Shown here: piece after piece, positions 30,899-40,037 of the stretch
How the letters are laid out: each line of letters opens with the position of its first letter
Position numbering within the stretch: the first letter of the stretch is position 1
NCBI GenBank assembly: GCA_902595065.1
Contig: CACJOM010000001.1
Span: 1-64,000 of the forward strand
Direction of reading: 5' to 3'
Length of the DNA: 64,000 nt
Origin: an uncultured SAR86 cluster bacterium
GTDB lineage: Bacteria > Pseudomonadota > Gammaproteobacteria > Magnimaribacterales > D2472
The notes under the pieces: model-generated
Seen by the model: the letters and a program-made list of their open reading frames with translations, nothing else
What the model was told of the DNA's origin: nothing
Databases searched by the model: none
Position numbers and translations under genes: made by a program

Positions 30899-31355
30899 TT
30901 GCAAACGGTGTCCAATCGGTTTCAAACTTATATACATTAGAAGCTATTGCAGGTGCAATACTCTTGATACCCACAATGGAAGGCAGTGTTTCATCTAGAA
31001 AAACCTTTGTTTCATCTAAGGTTTGAGTAGCGCACAGGATTTCAATATCTTGAATACCACTTACAACATTTACACTAAAGACTTCTTTTTGCTGCGAGAG
31101 GACCTCAGCAACCTCCTCCAATTTGTCACCTTGAACTCTTATACCAATTGGAAGCAGATAGTCATAACCACATTTTTCAAAATCTGCTATTGCTATAATT
31201 TTACAAAAACCTCCGTCAATAATTTTTGCAAGTCGCTTACTAACTGTAACTTCATTCACAGATAGTTTTTCTGCAATAAATTTTGCTGGTGCACGACCGT
31301 CATCCTCAAGAATTTGAAGAATCTTTTGATCAAGATCGTCGAGCGAGAGCTTCAC
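30888..31355 (-). CDS. Lrp/AsnC family transcriptional regulator (first of a pair)
   Basis: 155 residues, GTG start. Helix-turn-helix APAKFIAEKLSVNEVTVSKRLAKII, then a RAM domain (LPIGIRVQGDKLEEVAEVL, VFSVNVVSGIQDIEILC). It is a diverged paralogue of the next gene, arranged stop-over-start, so the two are made together and may form a hetero-oligomer. No effector can be read. In actinobacteria the equivalent genes are controlled by TetR proteins (KstR, KstR2), so an Lrp pair here would be a different control arrangement. Confidence 0.85.
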   Translation of the reverse strand: MKLSLDDLDQKILQILEDDGRAPAKFIAEKLSVNEVTVSKRLAKIIDGGFCKIIAIADFEKCGYDYLLPIGIRVQGDKLEEVAEVLSQQKEVFSVNVVSGIQDIEILCATQTLDETKVFLDETLPSIVGIKSIAPAIASNVYKFETDWTPFANEA

Positions 31356-31378
31356 TTTTTAATACATTACTTTGGAAA

Positions 31379-32224
31379 TTAAAATTCTCTTTTTTCCAAA
31401 TCTAAGCCTGAAGGAATGTCAGCTCTATTGACTAAAAATTGTCCGTACCATTTTCTTAATTTATGCAAAGGGCCATCACCATCACAAACCACAGGATCAG
31501 GAATATAAATTTTATTTTCCCAAATAGCCACATCTTGCCCAAAAGCAAAATTATTAGCATCAACATAGCCCTGAATAAAGGCGGCCTCATCTTCAGCTGA
31601 CATGCCAGGCACTTTTTTAACCATGACACCAAAATTTATAACAAAAGAGGTCAAGGTTAAGGGTATATGACTTACTAATAGTCTACTTTCAACTTTTGCT
31701 CCATCATGAACAGCACTCATATAAGTTGTCATATATGCAGGGCCTTCATATCTAGCTTGAGAAAATAAATCTCTTCCAAGAATTGGGCTATCTGCTGTCA
31801 TTTCTTGCGTATATGTATGATCTTTGGCTTCATTCCAAAATCCTTCAAATGGAGCTTGGTGAACTGGGCCAAAATGACCTTTATCAGCCATATTATCAAT
31901 CAATTCTCTGCAATTATTCTTTACTGTGAAACTTGCCATTCCATAGTCTGACCAATCATCAGAATAACACTCTTCTATTTTATCTGGAGTAAAGTCTGGA
32001 CTTTTCTTCTCCACATCATGCCAAACCATAACCATCTGATTAATTTCTAATACTGGCCAAGAAGTATCTCCCCCAACATCCACTGCAACAGAGCCATCCT
32101 CACTTCTATGAATTAATATCTTGCTGTTAAATCCAAAAATTGTTTTTGTTTCTCCAACTGGAAAATCTCTTTGATGACCCAAAACAAACCACCCTCTTGG
32201 GAACCTATCTGGTAAATCATTCAT
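31379..32224 (-). CDS. KshA-like oxygenase catalytic subunit lacking the Rieske cluster ligands
   Basis: 281 residues that align by eye along most of 3-ketosteroid 9-alpha-hydroxylase KshA: LPDRFPRGWFVLG at the start, IDNMADKGHFGPVHQ in the middle, and FGQDVAIWENK then LRKWYGQFLV near the end. The mononuclear iron ligands are kept (H117, H122, D231), as is the bridging D114. The Rieske part is cut down. After HRSEDGSVAVD the sequence jumps directly to SWPVLEINQMVMVWHD, so both Cys-x-His and Cys-xx-His motifs are absent. The adjacent upstream gene carries an intact Rieske domain of the same family, which suggests a two-subunit enzyme. Confidence 0.82.
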   Translation of the reverse strand: MNDLPDRFPRGWFVLGHQRDFPVGETKTIFGFNSKILIHRSEDGSVAVDVGGDTSWPVLEINQMVMVWHDVEKKSPDFTPDKIEECYSDDWSDYGMASFTVKNNCRELIDNMADKGHFGPVHQAPFEGFWNEAKDHTYTQEMTADSPILGRDLFSQARYEGPAYMTTYMSAVHDGAKVESRLLVSHIPLTLTSFVINFGVMVKKVPGMSAEDEAAFIQGYVDANNFAFGQDVAIWENKIYIPDPVVCDGDGPLHKLRKWYGQFLVNRADIPSGLDLEKREF

Positions 32225-32239
32225 ATCCGTCTCCTATCT

Positions 32240-32677
32240 TTAATTAAACTTTTGTCCATTTGGATCTGCTGGTTTTTGATCTCTATCAAACCAAACATAA
32301 ATCGCTCCGTCATCTTCACTCACTTCCCATGAACGAGTTATAGCCTTAGCAGGGATTTTTTTTGCATAAGGGATTTGATCACATTGTCCGTCCCCTGCCC
32401 AACGCCAAGCATGAAATGGACATTGAATACTATTTTCGTCAACCTCACCACAAGCTAAAGATGCTCCCATATGCTTACAATATAAATCAAGACTCCTCAA
32501 AACGGCATCTTCTCCTCTCCAAACTACAATCTGAGTTGGGAAGTCATCAACCTGGATTGCTTTTTTTAAAGGAATATCCTCACTTTTTGCAACTTTGTAC
32601 CAACCAGACTCTAAACCACTGGCAGTAGGATCTTTTTGCTCTGGAAGCTCAGGCGCTATTAGCTCTTGATCAGTCAA
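32240..32677 (-). CDS. stand-alone Rieske [2Fe-2S] protein of KshA type
   Basis: 145 residues, TTG start preceded by GGGAG at suitable spacing. The cluster ligands are C67-K-H69 and C86-P-F-H89 (YCKHMGASL, CPFHAWRWAGDG). The flanking sequence (LESGWYKVAKSEDIP, QIPYAKKIPAKAITRSWEV, YVWFDRD) follows the N-terminal Rieske domain of KshA-type oxygenases rather than ordinary ferredoxins. The protein ends where the catalytic domain would begin. It lies 15 bp upstream of the gene for a catalytic domain lacking a cluster. It begins the downstream block (32677 to 25649); an AT-rich TATAAT-like element lies in the 86 bp before it. Confidence 0.88.
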   Translation of the reverse strand: MTDQELIAPELPEQKDPTASGLESGWYKVAKSEDIPLKKAIQVDDFPTQIVVWRGEDAVLRSLDLYCKHMGASLACGEVDENSIQCPFHAWRWAGDGQCDQIPYAKKIPAKAITRSWEVSEDDGAIYVWFDRDQKPADPNGQKFN

Positions 32678-32763
32678 AATATTCTCCCTGTCTTTTAATA
32701 ACTAATAATTACTATTATATAAATACATTAAATAATCAACGAGTAACAAATGGATTTAATTTG

Positions 32764-33642
32764 TCAAATTTTGTTGAATTCAGCAACGACTTCCTCTGCT
32801 AGGATTAATTGCTCAATATTTTTTGAAGTAGGCACCAAAATTACATCTGTTGCACCCGCAGCTTTAATCAACTTAAGAAAATCAATTAACTCATCTTGAC
32901 TGTCTGAAAAACCTGCTGTTTTTGCTAAATCTTTGGCAAGATCATCACCCATCCAACTTAAATATCTTTCAAGATGAATTTGAATATCTGATCGAGCTGC
33001 CTCACCTAGCCCAAACCAAAAACTTGTTACCAACCTAGGAGTTTTATTTTTTTTCTTGAAGGCATCATTAACTCGATTGAATGAATCTTTGATCTCTTCA
33101 ATATCTGCATTGAATGAAAACCCTGCTAAACCTCCAGCAAAATCAGAAGACATCTCCATAGCTTTGGGGCCAACTGCGCCTGCTAATATTTCTGGCCCGT
33201 TCTTCGAAGCGGTTGTTGGTCCAAGATTGGGATGATAGTCCTTTGACCAAACCGACTGCATGGTTTTTACGCATTGAGAAAGAGTGGCCCACCTTCTATC
33301 AGACCATTTAGAGCCGATAGCTCTGTAGTCTTCTTCTCTGCCGCCAACCCCAACACCCAGGGTAAATCTACCCTCAGAGATCATATCAATGGTTGCAAAC
33401 TGTTTAGCACTCAGTATTGGGTTATGCATTGTTAACACAGAGACAGTTGCGATAATCTCAACACGCTTAGTCCAAGCAGCGACTGCGCTTAAAGTAGAAA
33501 TAAATTCAGGATTAGGAAATAAGATTCTTTCCCCTAAGGCAATATGCGACCATGGACCAGCGTCTATTCTCAAAGTCCAATTCTCTAAGTCTTGCCTTGA
33601 TAAATCAGGCTCCATGACCGGAAGGGTCATGCCAATTTTCAT
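32764..33642 (-). CDS. luciferase-like (LLM class) flavin-dependent oxidoreductase
   Basis: 292 residues with the TIM-barrel LLM pattern: [10 protein letters not shown] at the start, [34 protein letters not shown], then [21 protein letters not shown]. Members use FMN or F420 and oxidise, reduce or hydroxylate varied substrates. It is the last gene of the long 18-gene steroid run, overlapping the aldolase gene by 4 bp. Several LLM proteins occur in steroid clusters elsewhere without proven roles. Cofactor and reaction cannot be read. Confidence 0.85.
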   Translation of the reverse strand: MKIGMTLPVMEPDLSRQDLENWTLRIDAGPWSHIALGERILFPNPEFISTLSAVAAWTKRVEIIATVSVLTMHNPILSAKQFATIDMISEGRFTLGVGVGGREEDYRAIGSKWSDRRWATLSQCVKTMQSVWSKDYHPNLGPTTASKNGPEILAGAVGPKAMEMSSDFAGGLAGFSFNADIEEIKDSFNRVNDAFKKKNKTPRLVTSFWFGLGEAARSDIQIHLERYLSWMGDDLAKDLAKTAGFSDSQDELIDFLKLIKAAGATDVILVPTSKNIEQLILAEEVVAEFNKI

Positions 33643-34655
33643 GATTGAGATTTCTTTTTTAATAAATCTAAGGCTACATCGACAATCATATCTTCTTGAC
33701 CACCAACCATCTTCCTTTTTCCTAGTTCAACCAATATTTCCCTGGTGTCGAGATCATAAGTTTCTGCAGCTGATTCTGCATGCCTCAAGAAGGATGAGTA
33801 AACGCCAGCATAACCCAATGTTAATGTTTCTCTGTCTACTCTTACAGGTCTATCTTGCAATGGGCGAACAAGCTCTTCGGCAGCATCCATTAATTTAAAA
33901 AGATCTGTTCCATGCTCCCACCCCAGCCTATCAATTGCTGCAATAAAAACCTCAAGAGGAGCATTTCCTGCTCCAGCTCCCATGCCCGCAAGACTTGCAT
34001 CAACTCGATTGGCTCCATTTTCAACAGCAACAATCGAATTGGCGACTCCTAAAGATAAATTATGATGGGCATGCATGCCTGTTTGAGTTTTAGAATCCAA
34101 GACATCTTTAAAGGCTTTAAATCTATCTGCTACATCTCCCATGCTCAGTGCACCACCCGAATCAACAACATATACACATTCAGCTCCATAGGACTCCATT
34201 AATTTGGCCTGATCTGCTAAGTTTGCTGGAGATGTCATATGTGACATCATCAAAAAACCAATGGTATCCATGCCTAATTCTCTTGCAAACTCTATGTGCT
34301 GCTTTGAAACATCTGCCTCGGTGCAGTGCGTTGCAACTCTGACTGATCTAACACCAAGATCCCATGCCCACTTAAGATCTTCTTTAATTGCAATTCCAGG
34401 CAAAATAAGAGTTGTAAGTTTTGCATGATTTAATTTCTCAGCAACTGCTCCAATCCATTCTTTATCTGTGTGAGCACCAAAGCCATAATTAAAAGAAGAC
34501 CCAGACAAACCATCTCCATGAGCGACCTCAATGGCATCAACTTTGGCTTCATCTAATGCCTTTGCAATCTCAATTACATGATCTAAACCATATTGATGTC
34601 TGATTGCGTGCATCCCATCTCTCAGCGTGACATCTTGTATATAAAGCTTACTCAT
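33639..34655 (-). CDS. hsaF: 4-hydroxy-2-oxovalerate aldolase (HsaF/BphI type)
   Basis: 338 residues of the HMGL-like/DRE-TIM family: [15 protein letters not shown] carries the metal-binding Asp and the catalytic base His; [14 protein letters not shown] provides the metal-binding histidines. It splits 4-hydroxy-2-oxoacids into pyruvate and an aldehyde, and channels the aldehyde to its partner dehydrogenase, here encoded just upstream with a 4 bp overlap. In the steroid pathway the substrate derives from rings A/B (4-hydroxy-2-oxohexanoate). Confidence 0.93.
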   Translation of the reverse strand: MSKLYIQDVTLRDGMHAIRHQYGLDHVIEIAKALDEAKVDAIEVAHGDGLSGSSFNYGFGAHTDKEWIGAVAEKLNHAKLTTLILPGIAIKEDLKWAWDLGVRSVRVATHCTEADVSKQHIEFARELGMDTIGFLMMSHMTSPANLADQAKLMESYGAECVYVVDSGGALSMGDVADRFKAFKDVLDSKTQTGMHAHHNLSLGVANSIVAVENGANRVDASLAGMGAGAGNAPLEVFIAAIDRLGWEHGTDLFKLMDAAEELVRPLQDRPVRVDRETLTLGYAGVYSSFLRHAESAAETYDLDTREILVELGKRKMVGGQEDMIVDVALDLLKKKSQS

Positions 34656-35575
34656 GAGTTAAGTTTAATTAATTCCTGGGCAGTTCCCATAGCTGCAGAA
34701 GTCATAATATCCAGATTCCCTGCATAAGTTGGTAAATAGTGTCCAGCACCCTCAACTTCTAAGAAAATCGATGCCTTCAATCCCTCAAACTCACCATAAC
34801 CAGGAATAAGGCATGGATTATTAGAGCCAAATCTTTCAAATTGAACTTCTTGCTTTAATCTATAGCCAGGCACATAAGACTGAACTCGCTCTACCATTGC
34901 TTCAATGCTATCTTTAACTAACTGTTGATCAACAGGATCACACAAAGTAAAAACAGTATTTCTCATTAATAGAGGGGGCTCAGCAGGATTAAGTACTATG
35001 ATTGCTTTGGCTCTATCTGCTCCTCCAACTTTTTCAAGCCCTAGCTTGGTCGTTTGAGTAAATTCATCGATGTTCGCCCTTGTTCCTGGTCCAGCAGACT
35101 TTGAAGAAACAGATGCAACTATCTCAGCATATTTAACGCTAGAAACTTGATTAACCGCTGCAACCATTGGAATGGTAGCTTGGCCTCCACAGGTCACCAT
35201 GTTTACATTCTTTTCTTTTAAATGTTCCGTTAAATTGACAACTGGGACGCAATATGGGCCTATTGCTGCTGGGGTAAGATCTATCATCTGCTTGCCATCA
35301 TTAATGATTAAATCATGATGATTCTTATGGGCGCCAGCAGAGGTTGCATCAAAAAATATTTCAGTATCTTGATACTCATCCATTTCCATAAAGCCCTGCA
35401 AGCCGGTTGATGAAATCGCAATATTATGAGATGTTGCCATTGCCAAACCTTCAGACTCAGGATCTATTCCAATCACTCCATTTAAAGATAATGATTGAGA
35501 GGTTTTAATAATTTTTAACATCAGATCTGTACCGATATTTCCAGATCCAATAATTGCACATTTGACTTTACTCAT
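34652..35575 (-). CDS. hsaG: acylating acetaldehyde/propanal dehydrogenase (HsaG/BphJ type)
   Basis: 307 residues: NAD-binding [17 protein letters not shown] at the N-terminus, the catalytic cysteine in [11 protein letters not shown], and the conserved [19 protein letters not shown]. It converts the aldehyde released by the aldolase to acyl-CoA (propionyl-CoA in the steroid route). The gene lies between hydratase and aldolase, the typical meta-cleavage order E-G-F. Confidence 0.94.
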   Translation of the reverse strand: MSKVKCAIIGSGNIGTDLMLKIIKTSQSLSLNGVIGIDPESEGLAMATSHNIAISSTGLQGFMEMDEYQDTEIFFDATSAGAHKNHHDLIINDGKQMIDLTPAAIGPYCVPVVNLTEHLKEKNVNMVTCGGQATIPMVAAVNQVSSVKYAEIVASVSSKSAGPGTRANIDEFTQTTKLGLEKVGGADRAKAIIVLNPAEPPLLMRNTVFTLCDPVDQQLVKDSIEAMVERVQSYVPGYRLKQEVQFERFGSNNPCLIPGYGEFEGLKASIFLEVEGAGHYLPTYAGNLDIMTSAAMGTAQELIKLNS

Positions 35576-35577
35576 AA

Positions 35578-36363
35578 TTAAATAAAATTAATTTCGCAGG
35601 TTCCAACACCCTTGAGCTCTAATGAAAAACTATCGCCGGCTATTGCAGGCTCTAGAGGAACTAAAGATCCAGATAAAATAAACTCTCCTTTGAGTAACGG
35701 GATGTCATATTCACCCAAAGTATTAGCAAGCCATGCTACTGCTTCTGCTGGATGACCTTGAACCGCAGAACCAAAGCCTGATGACAAAAATTCTCCATTC
35801 TTATGAACAATTACCTCCAACTCATCCATTGGAAACTTTTCAGGAGAAGATGATCCCTCCCCTAAAATAAAAATTCCACAAGATGCATTGTCGGCAATAG
35901 TATCTTGAATTCTAATTTTCCAATCATCGATTCTTGAATCAACAATTTCAAAACATGGCACAATTTTGTCAGTTGCCAAAATGACATCTTCCTTTGTAAT
36001 TCCAGGTCCTTGAATATTTTCTTTTAAAATAAAAGCAATTTCAGCTTCTGCCCTGGGTTGAATTAAAGAGTCTTTTATTGAGAAGTTGGATTTATTTTTA
36101 ACTTGCATTTTGTCTGTTAAAAAACCAAAATCTGGTTGGTTGACCCCAAGCATTTCTTGAACAACTGGACTTGTAACACCGATTTTCTTCCCAATAACCT
36201 TTTCGCCTTGGTCTTCTCTTAATGAAAGAAATTTTCGAGAAATTTGGTAAGCATCATCAATCTCTATGTCATCATATTTTTCAGAAAGTGGCTGAACTGT
36301 TTCTTGATTTTTTAAAGCAAAAAATAGCTCTGAAGCTATGTCATTTATAGTATTTAAATTCAT
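35578..36363 (-). CDS. hsaE: 2-hydroxydienoate hydratase (HsaE/MhpD type)
   Basis: 261 residues of the 2-keto-4-pentenoate hydratase/fumarylacetoacetase-like family: [37 protein letters not shown] (metal-binding acids) and [16 protein letters not shown]. It hydrates the dienoic acid produced by the meta-cleavage hydrolase to a 4-hydroxy-2-oxoacid. It lies 2 bp from both neighbouring genes. Confidence 0.92.
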   Translation of the reverse strand: MNLNTINDIASELFFALKNQETVQPLSEKYDDIEIDDAYQISRKFLSLREDQGEKVIGKKIGVTSPVVQEMLGVNQPDFGFLTDKMQVKNKSNFSIKDSLIQPRAEAEIAFILKENIQGPGITKEDVILATDKIVPCFEIVDSRIDDWKIRIQDTIADNASCGIFILGEGSSSPEKFPMDELEVIVHKNGEFLSSGFGSAVQGHPAEAVAWLANTLGEYDIPLLKGEFILSGSLVPLEPAIAGDSFSLELKGVGTCEINFI

Positions 36364-36365
36364 AT

Positions 36366-37175
36366 TTAAGTTGATAAGAAATTAATGCAGGCCTCATTAA
36401 AAATTTGCTCTTTCTCAATCATAACCCAATGTCCGCACTGGCTAAAAAGCATGATCTGAGCATTTGGACATTTTTCACCAATCTTCATCGAGCCTGATAC
36501 AGGAATAAATTGATCATTGATTCCCCAAAAAGCAAGAATAGGATGCTGAATTCTAGAGAGATCTTTTTCCATATTTGGAATAGTCATTGAAGCTAAGACT
36601 TGCGAATTCATCAATGGAAGTATTTCCATTCTATCTGACACCATTTCATCAGAAATAATTGAAGAGTCATACGGAAACAGTGAAAGCAAGCCCTCTATTT
36701 TTTCTTGATTCATCTCCCCGCCTAAAAAATCAGCAAGAAGTTTCTGTATGCCCGGCATTTTGTTATAAGTGTCTTGGTCTTCAACACCACCAGGAGCCAT
36801 AAGAATTAATTTCTCTACTCTTTTAGGGTGACTGAGAGCAAGACCTAAAGCCAATGCCCCACCTAAACTATTTCCAATTAAAGAGAATGATTCAATCTTC
36901 AATGCGTCAAGGAGTTGGACTAATTTGGTATTAAAATAGTCCAGTGAGTAAATTTCATTTTCTGGTTTGCTAGAAAAACCATATCCAGGAAGGTCTGGCA
37001 AAATAACTCTATGCCCAGCTTCTTTTAAGGCTTTAAAATTATTTTTAAAATTGGTATGTCCAGATGCGCCAGTTCCGCTGCCATGCAACAAAACCACAAC
37101 ATCACCATCCCCTTCATCATAATAGTGAAATTTAAAATCATTCTCGACTTCTATATACGAGCCTTGAGGAATCAT
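36366..37175 (-). CDS. hsaD: alpha/beta hydrolase, meta-cleavage product hydrolase (HsaD/TesD type)
   Basis: 269 residues. The oxyanion region LLHGSGTGASGHTNFKNNF and PDLPGYGFSSKP are typical of C-C bond hydrolases acting on meta-cleavage products. The triad is Ser in IGNSLGGALAL, Asp in WGINDQFIP and His in CGHWVMIE. In steroid catabolism HsaD cleaves the ring-opened 4,9-DSHA into the C/D-ring propionate (HIP) and a hydroxy-dienoate. Adjacent hydratase, dehydrogenase and aldolase genes support this. Confidence 0.9.
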   Translation of the reverse strand: MIPQGSYIEVENDFKFHYYDEGDGDVVVLLHGSGTGASGHTNFKNNFKALKEAGHRVILPDLPGYGFSSKPENEIYSLDYFNTKLVQLLDALKIESFSLIGNSLGGALALGLALSHPKRVEKLILMAPGGVEDQDTYNKMPGIQKLLADFLGGEMNQEKIEGLLSLFPYDSSIISDEMVSDRMEILPLMNSQVLASMTIPNMEKDLSRIQHPILAFWGINDQFIPVSGSMKIGEKCPNAQIMLFSQCGHWVMIEKEQIFNEACINFLST

Positions 37176-37179
37176 CGAA

Positions 37180-38529
37180 CTAAATCCTAGTTAAAGTTAA
37201 TGGCAATCCATCTATTGGTCTTGGCAGATGCACATGCATAAATGCAGGATCGTAATTAGATCTAAGATTAACTTTATAATTTTTGAGCAATCTAAATAAA
37301 TAAAGTTTTGCATTCATCATCGCAAAATGCATACCAATACATTTATGCGCACCGCCGCCAAATGGCACATAACTAAAACCATGTTTTTTATGTTCAGCTC
37401 TTTCTGGAGAAAATCTCATAGGATCAAACTCTAAAGGGTTTGACCACCATTCTTGCATGCGGTGAGTAAAAGGTGGGCTGAGCATAACAACAGTATTTGC
37501 AGGTATGTCATATCCAGCAACGTTAACATCTCTGGTGGTGCGCCTATTTAAAATCATCACTGATGGGTAAAATCTCAAGGTCTCTTGAAAAACATATTCG
37601 GTAATAGTCATCTCTGCCATATCTTCAAATGTAGGCATTTCATTGTTCACACTAAAAATTTCATCCCGAACCTTTTCTTGCCATTGAGGATTTTTGCCTA
37701 GGTAATAAAGAATGTTTGTTAGGGCGCTTGTTGTAGTATCAAATGCTGCAAATAACAAAAATGCCATATGCCCATCAATATCAACATCTTCTAGATACTC
37801 ACCATCCTCATCTTGAGCATTGCAATATCTTGTAAACATATCTTGAGCATCAGAGCCTCTTCTTTTAGGAATATTCGAAATAAAAAACTCTCTAAGCTCC
37901 TGGCGAGCCTGCATAGATTTTCTAAATTTTAAAAATGGTAGATCATAAGGCAAGGGAGTTACCAAGCCCTCATTAATTGTTGAAAAAAGGTAATTCAATC
38001 TTTGTGCTTCAGGGCTTTTTTCATCTAAGCCTATGAACACTCTTGCGGCGACATCCATTAATGTTTCTTGAATATTGTCATAGAATACAAACTCCTCTTC
38101 AACGGGAAGCGCTTGAATGCGGCGCTCTTGAATGGGAATCAACATATCTACATAGGATTTTAGTGCATCAGTCTTAAAGGCTGGTTGGGATGCTCTTCTT
38201 GTTTTTTTATGTTTTTTGTCATCCCTAAGCAGCATACCCTCAGGGTATAAGGTGCCCAGCGAACTTGCATAACCACCTGCAACACTAAAATTACCTTTAG
38301 GATCAAATAAAGCTGCCTCATTAAATTCTGGACCAAGACACATTAAAACTCTTTGATTGCGAACCATATCTAACCTAGAAACAGGTCCATATCTCTCATA
38401 ATGCTTGTTACACATTGCCAAAGTATCTTTCACTAACTCGACTGTCTTACCTAGAAAAGGCCAGCCATACTGCCCTGGGAACATAGAAAGATCTCTATTA
38501 TCAGGAGGCAATTTATCAACATATTCCAT
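37180..38529 (-). CDS. cytochrome P450
   Basis: 449 residues. The heme-binding loop is FGGGAHKCIGMHFA (Cys about 397), the ExxR motif lies in QETLRFYP, and the I-helix oxygen-activation segment is FAAFDTTTSAL. No membrane anchor is evident, so a soluble bacterial P450. The style is closer to CYP51/CYP26/CYP120-like families than to CYP125/CYP142, but I cannot assign a family. Its place inside the ring-degradation run suggests it hydroxylates a sterol or steroid, possibly the side chain. A ferredoxin partner is not in the window. Confidence 0.93.
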   Translation of the reverse strand: MEYVDKLPPDNRDLSMFPGQYGWPFLGKTVELVKDTLAMCNKHYERYGPVSRLDMVRNQRVLMCLGPEFNEAALFDPKGNFSVAGGYASSLGTLYPEGMLLRDDKKHKKTRRASQPAFKTDALKSYVDMLIPIQERRIQALPVEEEFVFYDNIQETLMDVAARVFIGLDEKSPEAQRLNYLFSTINEGLVTPLPYDLPFLKFRKSMQARQELREFFISNIPKRRGSDAQDMFTRYCNAQDEDGEYLEDVDIDGHMAFLLFAAFDTTTSALTNILYYLGKNPQWQEKVRDEIFSVNNEMPTFEDMAEMTITEYVFQETLRFYPSVMILNRRTTRDVNVAGYDIPANTVVMLSPPFTHRMQEWWSNPLEFDPMRFSPERAEHKKHGFSYVPFGGGAHKCIGMHFAMMNAKLYLFRLLKNYKVNLRSNYDPAFMHVHLPRPIDGLPLTLTRI

Positions 38530-38540
38530 GGTCTATTTTA

Positions 38541-39314
38541 TTATGAGTTTTTTTGGACTAATTTCCACCAATAATTTGGAAAAAATCTTCTTATCCTTGT
38601 GGCGTATACAGCTTCTTTTGAAGGATAACAAATGATTTTATCAGTCAGTAAGTCTTTTTCGATTTGATCAACTACTTCCTCTGGATCACAAAGCATACCT
38701 TTTTTCACTGCAGTATTAATTGCATCAGGTGCATCAGTTTCATCGACAAATCTCATCAAAGGAGTATCAGTTTGAGCTGGACAAACCACCATAACTCTAA
38801 TATTTGTATCTTTTACTTCTTTAGCTAAGATTTCTCCAAAAATATTTACGGCTGCTTTAGAAGCACAATAGGCCGACATATTTTCAAGAGGACACATTCC
38901 AGCAATTGAACCAAAAAGTATTATTTGCCCATTATTTTTTTCAAGCATTGAAGGCAAAACATTGCTAACAATGTTTACAGTACCCTCATAATTAATTCTC
39001 ATTAAATTATTTATTGAGGTTGAGTCTAAGTCTTGAATTCTAGCCATTGGCATTACTGCACCTGCTTGCGTAACTCTATCAATTGAGCCCACTTCTGATT
39101 GAACCTGTTGAACCATACTCTTTACAGCATTTGAATCAGATAAATCACAAGGAAAAATAGAGATGTTATTTGATTCTTGCTTGAGTTCATTCAATCCTTC
39201 CTCATTTACATCTACAGCTGCAACATGCACGCCTTCAGCAGCTAACCTTTTAGAAGAAATTCTTCCCATGCCACTTGCAGCTCCTGTAACCAAAGCAACT
39301 TTTAAATCATTCAT
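38541..39314 (-). CDS. short-chain dehydrogenase/reductase
   Basis: 257 residues with a classical SDR signature: TGAASGMGRISSKRLAAEG (cofactor loop), then SIAGMCPLENMSAYCASKAAVNIF with Ser, Tyr and Lys of the catalytic set. The usual N-N-A-G reads QAGA here (VTQAGAVMP), a deviation at a structural motif. It oxidises or reduces a hydroxyl/keto group; with a P450 immediately downstream it could act on the same steroid position. Substrate unknown. Confidence 0.88.
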   Translation of the reverse strand: MNDLKVALVTGAASGMGRISSKRLAAEGVHVAAVDVNEEGLNELKQESNNISIFPCDLSDSNAVKSMVQQVQSEVGSIDRVTQAGAVMPMARIQDLDSTSINNLMRINYEGTVNIVSNVLPSMLEKNNGQIILFGSIAGMCPLENMSAYCASKAAVNIFGEILAKEVKDTNIRVMVVCPAQTDTPLMRFVDETDAPDAINTAVKKGMLCDPEEVVDQIEKDLLTDKIICYPSKEAVYATRIRRFFPNYWWKLVQKNS

Positions 39315-39344
39315 ACTGCCCCCTGTCTTAATTTTTTTGTGCTC

Positions 39345-40037
39345 CTAAATTATTCTATACCTACTTGTAGGAATTACCTCAATCTTTTTAAAGTCTATAA
39401 ATTTTTCACAACTATCCATCATGATCTGGGCATGTTTTGCCAATTGCTCTGGATGATTTTTAGCATCATAAAAAACCTCTTGATCTGTCATAGCCTCAGA
39501 TGGAAAACACTCTTCGATAATAGCAATAAATGAGGGGGATGATTTCTGCAAAGGTCTAACAACTGTATTTTGCACATAAATAAAATTAGATTGAGTTTTG
39601 ATCGCAATTTCTGTGTGGTAATTTGTCCAATGATCGAACCAGTCAAATGCAGACATTGTTTCTGGCTTCTCTAAAAAAACAACTTGTGAAAATCCTTCTG
39701 ATCTTAAACCTAATGGACTTTTTTTTGAGTCATCTAAAATGATTGATTCGCTAACAACAAAACCATGAATTTTTTTTGTAATTTTTTCTAAATGACTCTC
39801 AAGAGTATCGGCTAAAAAATAACTTTTTACTTTTATGAACATTACAGCATTTGGAGCAGGTGGATAGTTTGATTGCGCCAAATTATTTGCTGGCAAAACA
39901 TCTGCATCAGCGATATTAATTTGTAATTCTGAAACTAACTCGCCAATATCTTTGCTAAGGTTTTTAAGAAGTAATTCTTTAAAAGTTTCTAGATTATCAT
40001 CATCTTTTTTCCAAAGTTGATAAGCTAGTTTTTCCAT
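39345..40037 (-). CDS. EthD domain-containing protein
   Basis: 230 residues built of dimeric alpha-beta barrel units. The second half shows the EthD pattern FDWFDHWTNYHTEIAI, then FIYVQNTVVRP, then FIAIIEECFPSEAMTD. EthD-like proteins include small cyclases, decarboxylases and proteins of unknown role that accompany P450 systems (EthD is needed with the EthB P450 for ether degradation). A P450 is two genes downstream here. Function is unknown. It is directly adjacent to ipdF. Confidence 0.72.
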   Translation of the reverse strand: MEKLAYQLWKKDDDNLETFKELLLKNLSKDIGELVSELQINIADADVLPANNLAQSNYPPAPNAVMFIKVKSYFLADTLESHLEKITKKIHGFVVSESIILDDSKKSPLGLRSEGFSQVVFLEKPETMSAFDWFDHWTNYHTEIAIKTQSNFIYVQNTVVRPLQKSSPSFIAIIEECFPSEAMTDQEVFYDAKNHPEQLAKHAQIMMDSCEKFIDFKKIEVIPTSRYRII

